DNA of 64,000 bases, from positions 186,001 through 250,000 of the forward strand of contig NZ_QEKI01000003.1 in assembly GCF_003096355.1 (NCBI RefSeq). The letters are read 5' to 3'. The stretch's first letter is position 1. Every line of letters starts with the position of its first letter. The position numbers were made by a program, and so were the translations under genes. The DNA comes from Pontibacter virosus. Its GTDB lineage: Bacteria > Bacteroidota > Bacteroidia > Cytophagales > Hymenobacteraceae. This document shows positions 61,534 through 64,000 of the stretch, in pieces. The notes beneath the pieces were generated by a model. It ran no database searches. It worked only from the letters and a program-made list of their open reading frames with translations, and was not told where the DNA came from.

Positions 61534-62349
61534 CTAATGGTCTGTCTGTACCTGCTCCCGTACCGCTTTCCCATACCTGAAAAACACCAGTACCACCATT
61601 AACGCTACCACCCCCAAACAGACCCAGGCCGTTGTGATGATCTGCGGACTTTCCGCTGCATTGAGCTCACGGTGTTTTAGGATGATGCCGTAGAGTGCCC
61701 AGATGCCCACCAGTCCGATGAAAGGGTTGGTGCGGGTATAGACCACAAATACTACAATCAACGTGGCAGCTACGATCATGATCATGGTCCAGAGTCCTTC
61801 GCTCAGGCCAAAGCCGTCCCAGCCTAAACCCACCAGGGCAGAACTGATGTTGGCAACCGTGGCGATGATGATCCAGCCAAAGTACAGGCTTAGTGGCACC
61901 TGCGTAAACCAGCGGGAAGCGGCCGAGCGGTTAGGGTCAAAAATATTCAGACGCAGGTGGATCAGCAGCAGCGTGATCAGCTGGATCAGGATCAGCAACA
62001 CCGAGAGCAACAGCCGCTCGTTTACCCAGGCAATAGTCCAGGCGCCGGTGGCCAGGTTGTTGAGCATGAACAGAAAACCGAGCCGCTTCAGGTCTGCGTT
62101 GGCCACGTGCAAGGCTGGCTCCTTGAATGCTTTGACGAGGTGGTAGATGCAGAAAGCGGAAAGCGCCAGGTAGATGATGCCCCAGATAGAAAAGGTGATA
62201 CCCGCCGGGGTGAAGAGCGCCGGATATTTGGTGGAAACTTCGCCGATGGTCTGGCTATTGAAAAGCTCCAGCTGCGTGAGCTGCGAGGGCACCAGGTGCA
62301 GCAGGAAAAACACGGTGTTCAGGATGGCAAGCGTCTTGATATTTTTCAT
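61534..62349 (-). CDS. TspO-like / tryptophan-rich sensory-type membrane protein
   Basis: 271 residues, seven to eight membrane helices. The first loop motif FTPAGITFSIWGIIYLAL is the mark of the tryptophan-rich sensory (TspO/MBR-related) group, here in a longer form; WTIAWVNERLL and LSLYFGWIIIATVANISS follow. TspO binds porphyrins, but the long form's ligand is unknown. Single gene. Confidence 0.72.
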   Translation of the reverse strand: MKNIKTLAILNTVFFLLHLVPSQLTQLELFNSQTIGEVSTKYPALFTPAGITFSIWGIIYLALSAFCIYHLVKAFKEPALHVANADLKRLGFLFMLNNLATGAWTIAWVNERLLLSVLLILIQLITLLLIHLRLNIFDPNRSAASRWFTQVPLSLYFGWIIIATVANISSALVGLGWDGFGLSEGLWTMIMIVAATLIVVFVVYTRTNPFIGLVGIWALYGIILKHRELNAAESPQIITTAWVCLGVVALMVVLVFFRYGKAVREQVQTDH

Positions 62350-62606
62350 AGTCCGGCGTGCGTTATTTCGGGAATGTTTTATCTACGCAAAAGACTGAAA
62401 CTTAACCAAAAGCTCCCTGGAATGTTCGGTGATCGTGTGCCGATACCCATCCTTATCCTGACCCATTTGCACCGGCCTGCCGTCGCGGTTCCAGCCGAAG
62501 TCTTTGATCGATACTTATTCCATCAGAAAAGGGATAAAGATTCGGGTTGATGTAGCTGCACTATGGTCTGAGAAAAGAAAAATAACAGCAGCTGTACTGA
62601 CTTGTT
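62350..62606. other. Intergenic region without visible gene
   Basis: Divergent spacer between the TspO-like gene and the lipoprotein. A plus-strand frame from 62504 crosses it but has no family resemblance or good start. Confidence 0.4.
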
Positions 62607-62635
62607 TTGGTACGATGGGTAAAATGCTATATTTG
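62607..62635 (+). promoter_or_regulatory. Bacteroidota housekeeping promoter
   Basis: TTG (62607-62609), 18-bp spacer, TATATTTG (62628-62635), a full match to TAnnTTTG; 85 bp before the lipoprotein start at 62721. Confidence 0.55.
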
Positions 62636-62720
62636 CCGGATACTCGCTGGCTATACCTTGGTTTTGAGATGAAACAAGCCGGATCTGCACGCAGCGGGTG
62701 TAACTCAAAGATCATACTTT

Positions 62721-63398
62721 ATGAAAAATTTTAGCTGGCTGCTGGTGGCAGTCCTGGGCCTGTCGGGTTGTATGGGCACGAAGAAATACGCTTCGTTTGT
62801 GGAGCAACGCGTGCAGACAGAGCAGGTAGCCGCGCCGCAGCACGATGCGCTGGTGGTAAATGCCCAGGCCGCCGCACAACCCGGCCATCAATACAAACAG
62901 CTGGAGCGCTCTTTTATACCTGCGCTGGTGTACTGGGGCTGGAACTCGACCATCTCCTGCGAGCTCGATCCGGGTATGGCGGCAGCCGCTGTGCGCAGCG
63001 GTATGTACCAGGCAGCAGACAAGCTCAACCTACAGGATCGCTTAGGGGGCAGGCAGCTGGTAGTGGATATACGGCAGACGCCCGGCCAGTTTATGTATGA
63101 GAACAAAGGCAATGTGATCTTCCTGATTTTTGCGCACATTACCTCCGCTCAGGAATCGATTACCCCGCGGCCTACGGACCTGGTGCTGCACTACCAACTG
63201 CTCGAAAACGGCGCTGTGGTAGCCAGTGGCGAGGGATTGGTAAAGAACACACAAGAGCCACTGCGCAACCTCTGGAAGTCGTCGAAGAAATTTACCTGGC
63301 TATACCTGGACCAGTTTGAACTCGAAGCCGGTCGCATGGGGGAGGAGTCGCTGAAAGACATCCTGCTGCAACTGGAGGGTGACCTGAGCCGTTTGTAG
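62721..63398 (+). CDS. Lipoprotein of unknown function
   Basis: 225 residues. Lipobox LGLSGC (Cys near residue 17). No catalytic motif; the mature part alternates strands and helices (RQLVVDIRQTPGQFMYENKG, NVIFLIFAHITSAQ, LVLHYQLLENGAVVASGEG) and ends in an amphipathic helix. The AHITSAQESITPRPTDLVLHY region recalls small Bacteroidota outer-membrane-attached lipoproteins but I cannot name a family. Own promoter at 62607; shared terminator at 63433. Confidence 0.8.
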   Translation: MKNFSWLLVAVLGLSGCMGTKKYASFVEQRVQTEQVAAPQHDALVVNAQAAAQPGHQYKQLERSFIPALVYWGWNSTISCELDPGMAAAAVRSGMYQAADKLNLQDRLGGRQLVVDIRQTPGQFMYENKGNVIFLIFAHITSAQESITPRPTDLVLHYQLLENGAVVASGEGLVKNTQEPLRNLWKSSKKFTWLYLDQFELEAGRMGEESLKDILLQLEGDLSRL

Positions 63399-63432
63399 TC
63401 GGCAGGGTTTCGAAGGCATCATACCAGGCATA

Positions 63433-63470
63433 AAAAATCCCCTCTGTTACAGCAGAGGGGATTTTTGTTT
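63433..63470. terminator. Bidirectional intrinsic terminator
   Basis: AAAAATCCCCTCTG / CAGAGGGGATTTTT, a perfect 14-bp stem with loop TTACAG, between the convergent lipoprotein and DUF2382 genes. Confidence 0.9.
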
Positions 63471-63475
63471 ATAGC

Positions 63476-64000
63476 TTATGGCCTGCGCGGATCATTCGGG
63501 TCGTTTGGTCGACGCGGACTGTTCGGATCGTTCGGATCAGTTGGCCGTCGCGGATCGTTCGGGTCTGTGCTCGTTCTGCGCGGGTTATTCGGGTCCAGTT
63601 TGTCAATGTCCACCTCCGTGTTTCGAACTGTGTCGCGGATGGTTTCGTCGTGCTCCGTTACCTCTTTGTGCAGGTTGATCTCTTCTACCACACGGGCTTC
63701 TTTGTTCACCACGGCCTCTTCGCCTCGCTCGGTTATGTTGAGTTCACCTTCCTTGGCATTGGCCAGGTCGGCATCTGTCGCAGGACGGTTAACCGGTCTG
63801 CGCTCCACGTCCACATGCTCTTCGCGCAGTTTAATATGCTCTTCCACGGGACGCTCCACAATGCGGGTCCGGATGTTGGTGGCTCCGGTTTCTACTTCCC
63901 GCTTACCGACTTCCAGATCCTCTTTGATGATCGGAATTGTCTGATCGTCATCCTTTACATTAGAGGTGTTGGGTCTGTTGCGGTAGAACTTGTCTTCATC
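63476..64000 (-). CDS. YsnF/AvaK-type DUF2382 stress protein, N-terminus beyond window
   Basis: Open minus-strand frame from the right edge (175 codons seen), so N-terminal residues are missing. The visible part is a DUF2382 domain: QTIPIIKEDLEVGKREVETG, RTRIVERPVEEHIKLREEH, VDVERRPVNRPATDADLANA, and ARVVEEINLHKEVTEHDETI. It ends in a low-complexity tail of DPNDPRRP-like units. Relatives (YsnF, AvaK) are general-stress proteins, often joined to a PRC-barrel domain. A shorter frame starting at 63859 begins at a GTG inside the domain and is not the true start. Confidence 0.88.
   Translation of the reverse strand, partial: DEDKFYRNRPNTSNVKDDDQTIPIIKEDLEVGKREVETGATNIRTRIVERPVEEHIKLREEHVDVERRPVNRPATDADLANAKEGELNITERGEEAVVNKEARVVEEINLHKEVTEHDETIRDTVRNTEVDIDKLDPNNPRRTSTDPNDPRRPTDPNDPNSPRRPNDPNDPRRP

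Larger units (their letters stand above)
1..64000. repeat. Dispersed heptamer AGGTATA / TATACCT
   Basis: Read along the whole window, AGGTATA or its complement occurs roughly 75 times (for example 9-15, 1215-1221, 38591-38597, 38600-38606, 43246, 43270, 63301-63307), against about 7 expected from base composition. It occurs on both strands, inside genes in more than one frame, and between genes; most copies are preceded by C. The count is by eye and approximate. Confidence 0.75.

Noticed and set aside
62504..62734. 76-residue plus-strand frame upstream of the lipoprotein
   Set aside because: Covers the promoter and overlaps the true lipoprotein start, with no signal or family resemblance.

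Overview
The window looks like chromosomal DNA of a member of the Bacteroidota, most like the Hymenobacteraceae (Pontibacter/Hymenobacter type). The grounds are the weak Shine-Dalgarno signals, several TTG-N18-21-TAnnTTTG promoters, many SPII lipoproteins, fasciclin lipoproteins, an FecI-type sigma/anti-sigma pair, CheB/CheR/PAS/kinase hybrids, and a GC content that looks to be near one half. I see no rRNA, tRNA, CRISPR array or prophage.

Layout. 1-6 kb: a partial PepSY/SdiA-regulated-like lipoprotein, a two-component pair and a class A penicillin-binding protein, all on the minus strand. 6-10 kb: an acyl-CoA dehydrogenase coupled to a soluble histidine kinase, convergent with a protein made of two STAS-like halves. 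10-20.7 kb: malate:quinone oxidoreductase, an M13 peptidase, YceI, an AprA-like methyltransferase followed by a GNAT, a fasciclin lipoprotein, and an active/inactive M16 peptidase pair. 20.7-21.6 kb: a small lipoprotein and two copies of a structured, terminator-ended RNA-like repeat. 21.7-30.9 kb: a minus-strand run of phytochrome photosensory core, CheB-CheR-PAS-kinase hybrid, IsdG-like monooxygenase, ankyrin protein and HrpB helicase. 31-45.7 kb: sigma/anti-sigma, ExbD, an NADPH oxidoreductase, a possible HARE-HTH/HsdM-N protein, Acr3 arsenite exporter, MscS channel, MATE exporter, a PAS kinase, a second fasciclin lipoprotein, a YpfJ-type peptidase, a serine hydrolase and an aldo/keto reductase.

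45.7-49.8 kb is the repeat-rich part. A GIY-YIG nuclease gene lies in a 764-bp segment bounded by perfect 24-bp terminal inverted repeats. Next to it are short palindromic elements built from the same ends, two of them in a 151-bp tandem repeat, and another copy follows a GH20 hexosaminidase gene. 49.8-52 kb: an SRAP-domain protein, a DUF1989 protein and a GntA-like putative heme N-hydroxylase. 52.2-60.2 kb: a type I restriction-modification operon in the order hsdR-hsdS-(PD-(D/E)XK protein)-hsdM, followed by a small secreted protein. The extra nuclease-like gene is AT-rich and is not a standard subunit. 60.3-64 kb: small membrane proteins, a periplasmic RidA, a TspO-like membrane protein, a lipoprotein and a YsnF-type DUF2382 protein that runs off the right edge.

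One signal crosses all of these. The heptamer AGGTATA (or TATACCT) occurs roughly 75 times by eye, in genes and between them, on both strands and in different reading frames. Base composition would predict about seven.
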